From: Burkholderia mayonis
Lineage (GTDB): Bacteria > Pseudomonadota > Gammaproteobacteria > Burkholderiales > Burkholderiaceae
Direction of reading: 5' to 3'
NCBI RefSeq assembly: GCF_001523745.2
Contig: NZ_CP013387.1
Span: forward strand, 1,860,001-1,924,000
DNA: 64,000 nucleotides
The notes under the pieces were generated by a model, which was not told where the DNA came from, searched no databases, and was given only the letters and a program-made list of their open reading frames with translations. Below, piece after piece: positions 18,223 to 26,302 of this stretch. Position numbers and translations under genes: made by a program. Positions within the stretch are counted from its first letter, which is position 1. Every line of letters starts with the position of its first letter.

Positions 18223-19224
18223 ATGGCGTTACGAATCAAGGATGTCGCGGAAGCAGCGGGCGTGTCGGTCACGACGGTCTCGCGCGTGCTGTCGAACAAC
18301 GGTCCGGTGCGCGACACCGTGCGCCGGCGCGTGCTCGAGGTGATCGAGCGGCTCGATTACCGGCCGAACGCGGCCGCGCGCCGGCTGCGCTCGGGCGATA
18401 CCGCGACGATCGGCCTCATCGTCTCCGACGTGCGCAACCCGTTCTTCACCGAGGTGAGCCGCGCGGTCGAAGACGCCGCGTATGCGCAAGGGATGCGCGT
18501 GATCCTCTGCAACACCGACGAGAATCCGGAAAAGGAAGCGATGTATCTGCGACTGATGGAGAGCGAGCGGGTGACGGGCGTCATCTATTCGCCGACGTAC
18601 GACGCCGCGCGGCATTTCGATGCGCGCGCGCACGCGTTTCCGGTCGTGATGATCGACCGCGCGGGGCCGGCGGGCGTGGCCGATGCAATCACGCTCGACA
18701 ACCGCGACGCGGCGACGCGGCTCGTCGAGCACCTCGTCGAGCGCGGCTACCGGCGCGTCGCGGGACTGTTCGGCAACGCGAGCACGACCGGCCGCGAACG
18801 ACATGCGGCGTTCGTCGACGCGCTGCGCCGCCACGCGTTGCCGGCCGAAGCGGAGTTCGTCGATCCGCATCCGCAGGCCGCACATGCGCGCGTGCACGCA
18901 TGGCTCGCGAGCGATGCGGCCGCGCGGCCCGACGCGATCGTCGCGAGCAACGGCCTGCTGCTGCTCGGCGCATATCGCGCGCTGCGCGAGCACGGCGCGC
19001 GCGTGCCGGACGATGTCGCGCTCGCGGGCTTCGACAACGACGCGTGGACGGATCTCGTCACACCCGGCGTGACGGTGATCGCGCAACCCGTCTACGAAAT
19101 CGGCAAGAACGCGATGCAGTTGCTGACGCAACGGCTCGCCGATCCGGCGATGTCCGCGCGCACGCTGGTACTGCCCGGGGAGTTGATCGTGCGGGGCTCG
19201 ACTGCGGCGCGAGCGGACGCGTAA
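18223..19224 (+). CDS. fruR: LacI family regulator of the fructose PTS operon
   Basis: A 333-residue LacI/GalR protein. The N-terminal HTH reads MALRIKDVAEAAGVSVTTVS followed by the hinge region DYRPNAAARRLRSGDTATIG; the effector domain follows from residue 60 with VSDVRNPFFTEVSRAVEDAA and ends with PVYEIGKNAMQLLTQRL. It is divergent from fruB over 225 bp containing two matching ATCGAT-centred operators, one touching its own start. By analogy with FruR/Cra-type regulators of fru operons the ligand would be fructose 1-phosphate; that is inference. The symbol reflects context. Confidence 0.9.
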   Translation: MALRIKDVAEAAGVSVTTVSRVLSNNGPVRDTVRRRVLEVIERLDYRPNAAARRLRSGDTATIGLIVSDVRNPFFTEVSRAVEDAAYAQGMRVILCNTDENPEKEAMYLRLMESERVTGVIYSPTYDAARHFDARAHAFPVVMIDRAGPAGVADAITLDNRDAATRLVEHLVERGYRRVAGLFGNASTTGRERHAAFVDALRRHALPAEAEFVDPHPQAAHARVHAWLASDAAARPDAIVASNGLLLLGAYRALREHGARVPDDVALAGFDNDAWTDLVTPGVTVIAQPVYEIGKNAMQLLTQRLADPAMSARTLVLPGELIVRGSTAARADA

Positions 19225-19592
19225 GCGCTCAGCATGCCGGAGCAGCCTGTCCACGGCCCGGTGCGGTAAAGCCGACGAGCCGCAGCCTTCGTACGTGCCC
19301 GCCGTTCGTGAACCATGTTCGGCGCCGTTCGCGCATCGACACGATGGCATGCCGCGCTCGCCGCGCGTCTTGTCCGGGCGACGACCACGCATGACGGAAT
19401 CGAAACCCGAGGCGCACTGGCGTGAAGCGGCAAATTCCGCCCGCCGCCGTCAAAAAAACCCATTCCCCAACAATGTCAAGCTAACAAAAATGGTGGGTAT
19501 TCGCCACTGAATAAATCCTAATCTTTAGTCGAGAGATGGTCGGCACGGCTCTCACATTCAAATTAAATCCGTGCTTTTCGAGGAGTCACAAA
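19225..19592. other. Intergenic region, AT-rich promoter zone of the orphan gene
   Basis: No recognised gene. Composition changes at about 19440 from typical GC-rich to AT-rich sequence leading into the gene at 19593. A ribosome site AGGAG at 19581-19585 serves that gene. Confidence 0.5.
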
Positions 19593-20171
19593 ATGAGCCA
19601 ATTTGTCGATGTCCTGGAGGAAATGCGCACGCACTACAAATCCTCGCTCGGTCAAACGTCGCCTCGTCGCTATGCCGCATCGCAGCATCTTGCTTCTTAT
19701 TTCAGTGCAGCGCAGTCGTCTTCCGCGAAGCTTTCGGCGCAGGAAAACGATTTGCTGAAGGGTTTGCAAATCGACGCTCAATCGTCGGGGCAGGAAGAAG
19801 CGAGCGGAATCGAAACCGGTATCGTCCGCGCAACCGAAGCACTGAAGAGTTCAGGAGCGTCTCCCGCTTCCGTCGAAGAATTCAAAAAGAAGATGGAAGA
19901 ACAGAGAAAAAAGGCGAAGGAGGATTCCAACACGAGAATCGACAAGATTTTCGACACGGCGATCAAAATCGGACTGGAACACCCTGAACTTCAGCACCCC
20001 ATTGTTGCGTTGATGGATAAGATCGGCAACTTCTTCAATGATCTTTTCAACAAGATTGCGGATTTCATCGTGGGCGTCGTAAGAGATGTCGTCGCGTGGC
20101 TCCACAACGCCTGGGACAGCATCAAAAGTACGTTCAAGGGAATCGCGGGATGGATATCCGGCTGGTTCTGA
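19593..20171 (+). CDS. Orphan protein with coiled-coil and amphipathic C-terminus
   Basis: A 192-residue protein I do not recognise. The start MSQFVDVLEEMRTHYKSSLG is preceded by AGGAG at 7 bp; an upstream ATG at 19536 lacks such a site. Layout: a Ser/Gln-rich first half without signal peptide, a strongly charged helix (EEFKKKMEEQRKKAKEDSNT) at about residues 95-120, then about 60 residues that are hydrophobic and aromatic (KIGNFFNDLFNKIADFIVGV, then VAWLHNAWD and a WISGWF end). That end resembles membrane-active or pore-forming helices. Base composition is much lower in GC than the neighbours, suggesting transfer. A bidirectional terminator follows. It could be a secreted effector, toxin or membrane-binding protein; function unknown. 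Confidence 0.7.
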   Translation: MSQFVDVLEEMRTHYKSSLGQTSPRRYAASQHLASYFSAAQSSSAKLSAQENDLLKGLQIDAQSSGQEEASGIETGIVRATEALKSSGASPASVEEFKKKMEEQRKKAKEDSNTRIDKIFDTAIKIGLEHPELQHPIVALMDKIGNFFNDLFNKIADFIVGVVRDVVAWLHNAWDSIKSTFKGIAGWISGWF

Positions 20172-20359
20172 CGCCCCGCACCATCATTTGCCGATCCGCT
20201 TTCGCGCCAAGCGCCGGCCTCGACGAAATACGACAAGCCGTCGGCCTTCGCTACCGGGCCGCGATCCCGGCAAACGCTCGCCGAACGCACGCGTCGGCCT
20301 GACATGGGCGGCTGCGTGCAGCGACGATCGGAATCGGCGCGTGCCGGAAGCGCGACAGG

Positions 20360-20391
20360 AAAAAGGCTCGGAATCGACCCCGAGCCTTTTT
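20360..20391. terminator. Bidirectional rho-independent terminator
   Basis: Perfect 12-bp inverted repeat AAAAAGGCTCGG / CCGAGCCTTTTT with an 8-nt loop. It gives a stem with a U-tract in both directions, between the orphan gene (plus strand, ends 20171) and amaB (minus strand, ends 20450), so it can end both transcripts. Confidence 0.9.
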
Positions 20392-20449
20392 CTTCGGGCG
20401 GCGCGCAAGCGGACCACACGCGCGCCCTTCCGAACCGCCGTGCTGCCGC

Positions 20450-21961
20450 TTACACGTCGAACTTCACGCCCTGCGCGAGCGGCAATTCGCGGCTGTAGTT
20501 GATCGTGTTCGTCGCGCGGCGCATGTAGCTCTTCCAGGCGTCCGAGCCCGATTCGCGACCGCCGCCCGTCTCCTTTTCGCCGCCGAACGCGCCGCCGATC
20601 TCCGCGCCGCTCGTGCCGATGTTCACGTTGACGATCCCGCAATCGCTGCCCGCCGCCGACATGAACTGCTCGGCTTCGCGCACGTCGTTCGTGAAAATCG
20701 CCGACGACAGCCCTTGCGGCACGCCGTTGTGGATCGCGAGCGCATCGCCGAAGTCGTCGTAGACAAGCACATAGAGAATCGGCGCGAACGTCTCGCGCGT
20801 GACGACGGCCGTCTGCTTCGGCATCCGCACGAGCGCCGGGCGCACGTAGTACGCGTCCGCATGGCCCACGTCGACGCGCTCGCCGCCCTTCACATCGCCG
20901 CCCTGCTCGCGCGCATCGGCGAGCGCCTTTTGCATCGCGTCGAATGCCGCGCGGTCGATCAGTGGGCCGACCAGCGTGCCCGTCTCGAGCGGATCGCCGA
21001 CCTTCACCGATGCGAACGCCTTCTCGAGGCGCGGCAGCAGTTGATCGGCGACGCTGCGATGCACGATCAGCCGGCGCAGCGTCGTGCAGCGCTGGCCCGC
21101 GGTGCCGACCGACGCGAACGTGACCGCGCGCACGACGAGATCGAGATCCGCGCTCGGCGCGACGATCATCCCGTTGTTGCCGCCGAGTTCGAGGAGGCTG
21201 CGCGCGAGGCGCCGGCTCAGCACCTGCGCGACCTCGATGCCCATCCGCACGCTGCCCGTCGCGGACACGAGCGGCACCTTCGGCGAAGCGGCGAGCGCCT
21301 CGCCGACGTCGCGGCCGCCGAGCACGAGCTGATGCAGCCCTTCCGGCACGACGCCCGGATGCGTCTTGTCGAATGCGCGTACCGCCTTCGCGAACAGCGC
21401 ATGGCAAGCGATCGCGGTGAGCGGCGTCTTCTCGGACGGCTTCCAGACGACCGGGTCGCCGCAGACGAACGCGAGCGCCGCGTTCCACGACCATACGGCG
21501 ACCGGGAAATTGAACGCGGAGATCACGCCGCACACGCCGAGCGGATGCCAGGTTTCCATCATCCGGTGGCCGGGGCGCTCGGACGCGATCGTGAGGCCAT
21601 ACAACTGCCGCGACAGGCCGACCGCGAAATCGCAGATGTCGATCATCTCCTGCACTTCGCCGAGGCCCTCGGACGCGATCTTGCCCGCTTCGAGCGTGAC
21701 GAGCCGGCCGAGCGCCGCCTTGTGCTCGCGCAGCACGTTGCCCAACACGCGCACGAGCTCGCCGCGCACGGGCGCGGGCACCGTGCGCCACTTGAGGAAC
21801 GCTTGATGCGCGGCGTCGATCTTGCGCTCGGTTTCGGCCGGGCTGTCGGCGGCGAGCGTCGCGAGCGTCGCGCCGTCGACGGGCGACCGGGCGGTCAGCG
21901 CGCTGCCTTGCCAGCCGGCCAGATCGACGTCGAGCGCGGCGAGAATGTCGTTGAATTGCAT
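20450..21961 (-). CDS. amaB: L-piperidine-6-carboxylate / 2-aminoadipate semialdehyde dehydrogenase
   Basis: A 503-residue NAD-dependent aldehyde dehydrogenase of the ALDH7 (antiquitin-like) type. It contains GVISAFNFPVAVWSWNAALA, the catalytic Glu in SLLELGGNNGMIVAP, the catalytic Cys in VGTAGQRCTTLRRLIVHRS and the family-specific NVNIGTSGAEIGGAFGGEKE with GSDAWKSYMRRATNTINYS. It oxidises 2-aminoadipate 6-semialdehyde (in equilibrium with piperidine-6-carboxylate) to 2-aminoadipate in lysine breakdown. Downstream genes of the same strand supply the next two steps of that route. Lysine specificity rests on ALDH7 features plus neighbours. Confidence 0.92.
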   Translation of the reverse strand: MQFNDILAALDVDLAGWQGSALTARSPVDGATLATLAADSPAETERKIDAAHQAFLKWRTVPAPVRGELVRVLGNVLREHKAALGRLVTLEAGKIASEGLGEVQEMIDICDFAVGLSRQLYGLTIASERPGHRMMETWHPLGVCGVISAFNFPVAVWSWNAALAFVCGDPVVWKPSEKTPLTAIACHALFAKAVRAFDKTHPGVVPEGLHQLVLGGRDVGEALAASPKVPLVSATGSVRMGIEVAQVLSRRLARSLLELGGNNGMIVAPSADLDLVVRAVTFASVGTAGQRCTTLRRLIVHRSVADQLLPRLEKAFASVKVGDPLETGTLVGPLIDRAAFDAMQKALADAREQGGDVKGGERVDVGHADAYYVRPALVRMPKQTAVVTRETFAPILYVLVYDDFGDALAIHNGVPQGLSSAIFTNDVREAEQFMSAAGSDCGIVNVNIGTSGAEIGGAFGGEKETGGGRESGSDAWKSYMRRATNTINYSRELPLAQGVKFDV

Positions 21962-22069
21962 CGCTTCCTCTTCAGAACGGAATCAGGTTGATCGGTGCGG
22001 CGTCGCCGCCGCGAATGAATCGATTGGACCGCGTTCGCGCGCCGCATGCAAGCGGCCTGGCCGTTCGGC

Positions 22070-23287
22070 CTAGCGGTCCGCCGCGAGCGCCGCGCGCAGC
22101 CGGCGCACGCCCTCGAAGATCTCCGCTTCGCCCGGTGCGGCGAACGACAGCCGCAGGCTGCTCGCGTCCGCGTCGCGCGCGTAGAACGCCGCGCCCGGCA
22201 CATACATCACGTTGTGCGCGAGCGCGCGCTTGAGCGCCTCCGCGGCGTCGCGGCCGGCCGTCAGGCGCGCCCACACGAACATGCCGCCCGCCGGCTCGCG
22301 CCACTCGACTTCGTCCGGCACGAATTGCCGGAGCGCGCTGACGAGCGCGCGGCAGCGGCTCCCGTAAGTCTGCGCGATCGTGCGCAGATGCGCGGCGAGC
22401 CGGCCGCTGTCCAGATAGCGCCGGATCGCCTCCTGCGCGATCGGCGCGGTGCACAAATCGCTCGTCTGCTTCGCGACCGTCATCCGGCGCGCGATCGCGG
22501 CGGGCGCGACCGCCCAGCCGATCCGCAAGCCCGGCGCGACGATCTTCGACAGACTGCCGAGGTAGACGGTCCAGTCTTCGGCGCCGGCGTGCGCGAGCAC
22601 CGGCTTCACCGGCTCGCCGGAGAAGCGCAGGTCCGCGTACGGGTCGTCTTCGACGAGCACGAATTGCGCGTCGGCCGCGAGCGCGGCGAGCGTCGCGCGG
22701 CGCGCCGGCGGCAGCGTCGCGCCCGTCGGGTTCGCGAACGTCGGCACCGTGTACAGCAGCTTCGGGCGACGCTCGCTCGCAGGCCACGCGGCGAGCAGCA
22801 CGGCGAGCGCATCGGGATCGACGCCGTCGCCGTCGGTGCGCACCGGCACGAGTTTCGCGCCCGCGAGCCGCAACGCCTGCAGCGCGGCCGGATACGCGGG
22901 CGCCTCGACGAGCGCGACGTCGCCCGGCTCGATCAGCGTGCGCACGAGCAGGTCGAAACCTTGCTGCGAGCCCGTCGTGACGAGCACCTGCGAAGCGTCG
23001 CACGTCACGCCGCGCGCGCTCGCCATCCAGTCCGCGAGCGCGCGGCGCAGGCCCGGCTGGCCCGCCGTGTCGCCGTACTGCAGGCACGCGAGCGGATCGT
23101 CGCGGGCCGCGTCCGCGAACGCGGCCGCGATGCCTTCCCGATCGAACAGATCGGCGGACGGATAGCCGCCCGCGAACGAGATCATCCCCGGCTTGCCGAC
23201 GTGCTTGAACAGCTCGCGGATCGGCGATCCCTGCGGATCGGCGAACGGCGCGGCGAACGGGTAATCGACGGCGGCGGCGAGCGTCAT
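22070..23287 (-). CDS. PLP-dependent aminotransferase, probable 2-aminoadipate transaminase
   Basis: A 405-residue fold-type I aminotransferase of the LysN/MocR-catalytic type, without the GntR DNA-binding domain. It begins with LFKHVGKPGMISFAGGYPSA, has the substrate/PLP segments TTGSQQGFDLLVRTLIEPGD and VEDDPYADLRFSGEPVKPVL, and the PLP-binding Lys in YLGSLSKIVAPGLRIGWAVA. Between AmaB and the 2-oxoadipate enzyme, it should convert 2-aminoadipate to 2-oxoadipate. Sequence alone only gives the aminotransferase type; substrate is from context. Confidence 0.85.
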   Translation of the reverse strand: MTLAAAVDYPFAAPFADPQGSPIRELFKHVGKPGMISFAGGYPSADLFDREGIAAAFADAARDDPLACLQYGDTAGQPGLRRALADWMASARGVTCDASQVLVTTGSQQGFDLLVRTLIEPGDVALVEAPAYPAALQALRLAGAKLVPVRTDGDGVDPDALAVLLAAWPASERRPKLLYTVPTFANPTGATLPPARRATLAALAADAQFVLVEDDPYADLRFSGEPVKPVLAHAGAEDWTVYLGSLSKIVAPGLRIGWAVAPAAIARRMTVAKQTSDLCTAPIAQEAIRRYLDSGRLAAHLRTIAQTYGSRCRALVSALRQFVPDEVEWREPAGGMFVWARLTAGRDAAEALKRALAHNVMYVPGAAFYARDADASSLRLSFAAPGEAEIFEGVRRLRAALAADR

Positions 23288-23341
23288 GGCGGCTCCGGTA
23301 CGATGGAAGTCGGGCGAAAGGCGGACGGAAAGCCGGGCGAC

Positions 23342-24361
23342 TCAGGCGGCGGCCGTCATCTTGAAGATGCCGGTGGCGTTGCCCGCGTCGAAGCTCAGAT
23401 CGAGCGCGCGGCGGCCGGTCTCGGCATCGGCGACCGCGTCACGCGTGATGAATTCGTAGAACGAGCCCGGCACCTCGCGCTCGACGAGCGCGCCGGACGC
23501 GTCAACCAACGTGCGCGTCACAGGGTCCGCGCGGAATGCGGTCTGCCGCACGCGCCCCGAGCGCGACACCTCGACGGCCGGCTTGATCGGCCGCCCCAGC
23601 GCGCGCTGCGCGGCGGCGAGCGCGTCGACGTCGGGCACGCGGTCGGTCGCATGATTGAACGCGTTGCCTTCGGTCGCGATCCACGCCATCTCGGCCGACT
23701 CGGCGAGCAGCGTTTCGTAATCGGCAAGCGCAGGCGACGCATGCTGGCGATCGAAGCAGCGCACGAGCACGGGCACCAGCGCGCAGGCGCCGGCAAGCGG
23801 CAGCGACGCGTCGCGCTCGAGCTCGGCGAGCGTCGCGACCGCCTGCGGCGTCAGCGGATCGGCCGACGTCCCGAGCACGTTCGTCACGGCCTGCTGGAAC
23901 GCGGCGCTGAAGCGCTCCGGATGCAGTTCGCTGACGAAGAACTGCGCGATCTGGTCGGGCGCGTCGAGATGCGCGTACGAGCGGCCCGTCATCTTGAGGC
24001 GTTCGAGCGGATACGTGCCGTTCAGCCGATAGCCGAGCGGCCGAAGAATGCGCGTGAATGCCGCTTCGCCGGGCGGCAGCGCGCCGCACGACGGCCAGCG
24101 CACGGTGCGCAGCGCGCCATGGTCGAACGTCACGCGGCCGCCGTCGCGCGCGACGTCGCGCGTGTACGCGCGGCCCGTCGGCACCCGTTCGAGCAGATCC
24201 GCGAACAGCGCCATGTTGAGCGCCTGCGCGAGCTCGGCGCGCGTGACGACGCCCGGCTCGCAGCGCTCGAAACACGTCGGGACATGCATCAGCCGCATCA
24301 ACTTGTCGATGGTCGGCTGATCGGAAACGGTGGCGAGCAAGGCGGCGAGGTTCGCGTTCAT
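23342..24361 (-). CDS. DUF1338 protein, probable 2-oxoadipate dioxygenase/decarboxylase
   Basis: A 339-residue DUF1338 protein, the family of HglS, an iron(II) enzyme that converts 2-oxoadipate to D-2-hydroxyglutarate in lysine catabolism. Visible family segments are VTFDHGALRTVRW (metal-ligand type His), RSYAHLDAPDQIAQFFVSEL, EGNAFNHATDRVPDVDAL and the C-terminal PGSFYEFITRD. It is shorter than the best-known HglS (about 460 residues), so it belongs to a shorter subgroup. First gene of the amaB operon, divergent from the LysR gene at 24540. Symbol withheld because of the length difference. Confidence 0.82.
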   Translation of the reverse strand: MNANLAALLATVSDQPTIDKLMRLMHVPTCFERCEPGVVTRAELAQALNMALFADLLERVPTGRAYTRDVARDGGRVTFDHGALRTVRWPSCGALPPGEAAFTRILRPLGYRLNGTYPLERLKMTGRSYAHLDAPDQIAQFFVSELHPERFSAAFQQAVTNVLGTSADPLTPQAVATLAELERDASLPLAGACALVPVLVRCFDRQHASPALADYETLLAESAEMAWIATEGNAFNHATDRVPDVDALAAAQRALGRPIKPAVEVSRSGRVRQTAFRADPVTRTLVDASGALVEREVPGSFYEFITRDAVADAETGRRALDLSFDAGNATGIFKMTAAA

Positions 24362-24539
24362 CGGGTTCTTCCGTGGGTTTGCGTCTTTCTGGCGGCATGC
24401 GCGCCACGCATTGAGCGGCGCGCTGAAATGATCAGAGGGTCAATTCTCAATGCGCGAAATTGGCTCGGCAATTGATATAAACTCACCAGTTCATTCCAAA
24501 AACTCACCAAGTTACAAATTTCCGATCTTTCATCCGTCG

Positions 24540-25448
24540 ATGCGAAAAGGCATTCCGAACCTCGCGGCGCTGCAGGTCTTCGAAGCGGCGGCCCGCCACG
24601 AAAGCTTCACCCGCGCGGCCGACGAGCTCGCGCTCACGCAAAGCGCGGTCAGCCGTCAGATCACGTCGCTGGAGGAGCGGCTCGGCGTCGCGTTGTTCCT
24701 GCGGATCAAGAAGCGGGTCGTGCTGACGCCGCACGGCCGGCACTACGCGGCGCTCGTGCGCCGCAACCTCGAGCGGATCGAGCGCGATACGCTCGAACTG
24801 ATGGCGCAGCGCGGGATCGGCGCGACGCTCGAGCTCGCGGTCGTGCCGACGTTCGCGAGCCAATGGCTGATTCCACGCCTGCCGCGGTTCCGCGCGCTGC
24901 GGCCCGACATCACGGTCAATCTGTCGGTGCGCACTGAGCCGTTCCTGTTCAGCGATTCGACGTTCGACGCGGCGATCTATTTCGGCCACGCGCTGTGGCC
25001 CGGCACGCAAGGGCGGCTGCTGTTCCTCGAAGGCGACATGCTGCCCGTCTGCAGTCCGGCGCTGCTGCCCGCGGGCGGACGGCGGATCACGCGCGACGCG
25101 CTGCTCGATTTGCCGCTCCTGCACCTGTCGACGCGCGCGGACGCATGGCGCGACTGGTTCCGCGCGCACGGCCTCGACAACGACCTGCGCGCGGTGCGCG
25201 GGCCGCGCTACGAACTGTTCACGATGCTGACGGCGGCCGCGCACGCGGGAATGGGGGTCGCGCTGATGCCGGCGCTCCTCGTCGCCGACGAGCTTGCGTC
25301 GGGGCGCCTTTGCGCGCCGCTCGACCTGCGGCTGCCGAGCGACGCCGGCTACTACCTCGTCGCGCCCGACGCCGCCGCCGACAGCGAGCCGTTCGTCGCG
25401 TTGGCCGAATGGCTGGATTCCGTCGCGCCGACACGGACGATAAGCTGA
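24540..25448 (+). CDS. LysR family regulator, likely of the lysine catabolic operon
   Basis: A 302-residue GcvA-like LysR protein: MRKGIPNLAALQVFEAAARH opens the HTH (AADELALTQSAVSRQITSLE), and the effector domain follows from about residue 90 with ELAVVPTFASQWLIPRLPRF and MGVALMPALLVADELASGRL. The start at 24540 fits the family N-terminus; an upstream in-frame ATG at 24450 would add 30 unusual residues. Divergent from the DUF1338 gene, so activation of that operon by a lysine-pathway intermediate is plausible but not shown. Confidence 0.85.
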   Translation: MRKGIPNLAALQVFEAAARHESFTRAADELALTQSAVSRQITSLEERLGVALFLRIKKRVVLTPHGRHYAALVRRNLERIERDTLELMAQRGIGATLELAVVPTFASQWLIPRLPRFRALRPDITVNLSVRTEPFLFSDSTFDAAIYFGHALWPGTQGRLLFLEGDMLPVCSPALLPAGGRRITRDALLDLPLLHLSTRADAWRDWFRAHGLDNDLRAVRGPRYELFTMLTAAAHAGMGVALMPALLVADELASGRLCAPLDLRLPSDAGYYLVAPDAAADSEPFVALAEWLDSVAPTRTIS

Positions 25449-25507
25449 CGCGACCATCCTGTTCATCCGTTCATCGGCCGGCGGCAGCCGGCCACGCGAG
25501 ATCGACC

Positions 25508-25954
25508 ATGACCATTCACATCGGCGACATCGTGCCACTGTCCATCGCCCGCGCCCGCTTTTCCGAGCTGGCCGACGAGGCGCGGGACGGCGGCGAGAAG
25601 ATCATCACGAAGAACGGCGCGGCGTACGTCGCGCTGATCGACGCCAGGCGGCTCGATCACTATCATCGGCTCGAGCGCGATCGGGCGGCGCAGACAGAGG
25701 CCGGGCCGATGCACGGCGGGACCGGGGGCGGCAAAGGCGGCGATGGGAGCGATGAGGTCGCAGATATTGCGGCCGAAGGCATTGCGCCTTTGGCCAATGA
25801 CAGTACGACGGGCGACTCGGGTGGCGGCTTGGACGCGTCGCCAGTTGAGTGCCGCACCGGGGGCGCCCGCGACGCCGCGGACGGCTCGCCGCGCGGCGGC
25901 GGCACGCGTCCGATGCACGACGCATGCGGTTCACGCGCCGCAGACGACGGTTGA
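25508..25954 (+). CDS. Phd/YefM family antitoxin with Gly-rich tail, no partner toxin
   Basis: A 148-residue protein. Residues 1-60 (MTIHIGDIVPLSIARARFSE, LADEARDGGEKIITKNGAAY, VALIDARRLDHYHRL) match the Phd/YefM DNA-binding antitoxin fold. Residues 65-148 are a disordered Gly/Asp/Ala-rich tail with GGTGGGKGGDGSDE, unlike the usual toxin-binding helix. No RelE, Doc or PIN-type gene follows; the next 350 bp hold a heptamer array and then an oxidoreductase. It starts 60 bp after the LysR stop. It may be a solitary regulator or the relic of a toxin-antitoxin pair. Confidence 0.72.
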   Translation: MTIHIGDIVPLSIARARFSELADEARDGGEKIITKNGAAYVALIDARRLDHYHRLERDRAAQTEAGPMHGGTGGGKGGDGSDEVADIAAEGIAPLANDSTTGDSGGGLDASPVECRTGGARDAADGSPRGGGTRPMHDACGSRAADDG

Positions 25955-26302
25955 TGGCCGGGGCGGTTGGCGGTTGACGCCGCGCGGTTCGCGGTAGTCG
26001 GTAGTCGGTAGTCGGCGGTCGGCGGTCGGCGGTCGGCGGTCGGCGGTCGGCGGTCGGCGGTCGGCGGTCGGCGGTCGGCAAAGATTGAAACAACTGGCCG
26101 AGCGTCGAGCCGCGAGAAATCACGCCCCGAACACAAAGCCCCGGGAACAACGACTCGAAATCGGAATCCGCCAGCCTCCAAGGGCTGCCGGCAACGCGCG
26201 ACGCCCGCCCGTCCATCCGGGCAGACTCTGCTTCAACGCACGCGAGACACCCGATACGATAGTCAGATCATTCATCCTCGTTCGCTCACACACGACAACC
26301 GC
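25955..26302. other. Intergenic region carrying a heptanucleotide array
   Basis: Contains the 7-bp array at 25993-26076 and the promoter side of the FAD oxidoreductase. No gene seen. Confidence 0.6.
25993..26076. repeat. Perfect heptanucleotide tandem repeat, 12 units
   Basis: Three copies of GGTAGTC followed by nine copies of GGCGGTC, without interruption. Weaker GGCGGTT-like units precede it. The uniformity suggests recent slippage expansion, so copy number should vary between strains, as known for VNTR loci of the B. pseudomallei group. Confidence 0.95.

Noticed and set aside
25993..26076. Heptamer array as a coding repeat or origin iteron set
   Set aside because: Seven-bp units break any frame, and no replication gene lies near.
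25955..26302. Possible toxin partner for the Phd/YefM antitoxin
   Set aside because: No frame here has a toxin motif or start; only the repeat array and promoter sequence are present.
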